A stretch of DNA of 64,000 nucleotides from Natranaerovirga hydrolytica (GTDB taxonomy: Bacteria; Bacillota; Clostridia; Lachnospirales; DSM-24629): contig NZ_SMGQ01000011.1 of NCBI RefSeq assembly GCF_004339095.1, forward strand, positions 955,652 through 1,019,651, given 5' to 3'. The notes beneath the pieces were generated by a model. It saw nothing but the letters and a program-made list of their open reading frames with translations. It had not been told where the DNA came from and ran no database searches. Positions 63,970-64,000 of this stretch are shown piece by piece. The translations under genes and the position numbers were made by a program. Each line of letters opens with the position of its first letter. Position 1 is the first letter of the stretch.

Positions 63970-64000
63970 GGATTGTATATTTTTTTAGGGTGAAAGCATA

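Noticed and set aside
63836-64000. CreT-type toxin RNA upstream of the CRISPR-resembling element
   Set aside because: This stretch is explained by the element's promoter and by a terminator of an upstream gene; no mini-ORF with SD was found, so an autorepressor reading is preferred over a toxin-antitoxin pair.

Overview
The window is AT-rich and packed with strong Shine-Dalgarno sites, TTG/GTG starts and short intergenic gaps. The gene content (anaerobic cobalt-early corrin pathway, [FeFe]-hydrogenase-like sensor, TRAP transporter with old-yellow-enzyme, type I-B CRISPR) points to an obligately anaerobic member of the Clostridia. I cannot name a genus from sequence alone.

Layout. 1-5.1 kb (minus): the end of an ABC ATPase, a surface-protein/glycosyltransferase group (DNRLRE-like protein, GT2-TPR enzyme, a DUF6385-like protein with 75-bp coding repeats) and a TVP38-type membrane protein. 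5.3-9.1 kb: a Zn/Mn ABC uptake operon (troA-B-C-D type). 9.2-12.4 kb: FtsH and two unknown small proteins. 12.3-19.7 kb: a late-cobalamin operon (cbiP-cbiB-cobD-MazG-cobU-cobS-cobC-cblT-cblS) under a cobalamin riboswitch. 19.8-23.0 kb (plus): thioredoxin-like ferredoxin, [FeFe]-hydrogenase-domain/PAS protein and SpoIIE-type phosphatase. 23.1-25.3 kb: RecQ. 25.4-33.4 kb: a TRAP/flavoenzyme catabolic operon with a divergent AraC regulator. 33.5-40.8 kb: an accessory, partly decayed region with a duplicated small membrane-protein gene (one copy dead), a secreted protein next to a LytTR regulator, a dead copy of cobO, and a GH43 enzyme. 40.8-50.9 kb: the early corrin-ring operon (cbiK-cbiC fusion, cbiD, E, T, L, F, H, cobK, cbiG, cbiA, cobO) under a second cobalamin riboswitch with a terminator platform. 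51.1-54.8 kb: a CRISPR array of 52 regular repeats plus one distal degenerate repeat. 54.8-63.7 kb: leader and a complete type I-B cas operon (cas6-8b-7-5-3-4-1-2).

How it fits together. The two cobalamin operons cover sirohydrochlorin to cobalamin. Lower-ligand activation by CobT is absent here; CblT/CblS (alpha-ribazole uptake and kinase) are present instead. Cas genes and array are transcribed on the minus strand, so the leader lies at the right end of the array.

The most interesting signal is upstream of cas6 (63751-63870). A promoter on the minus strand places its predicted start exactly at a degenerate CRISPR repeat, followed by a 26-nt spacer-like segment and a second degenerate repeat. 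The spacer-like segment partly matches the start/SD region of the cas promoter itself. This looks like a CRISPR-resembling autorepressor RNA (CreR-like). A second oddity is a relic leader, promoter and single repeat at the far end of the array.
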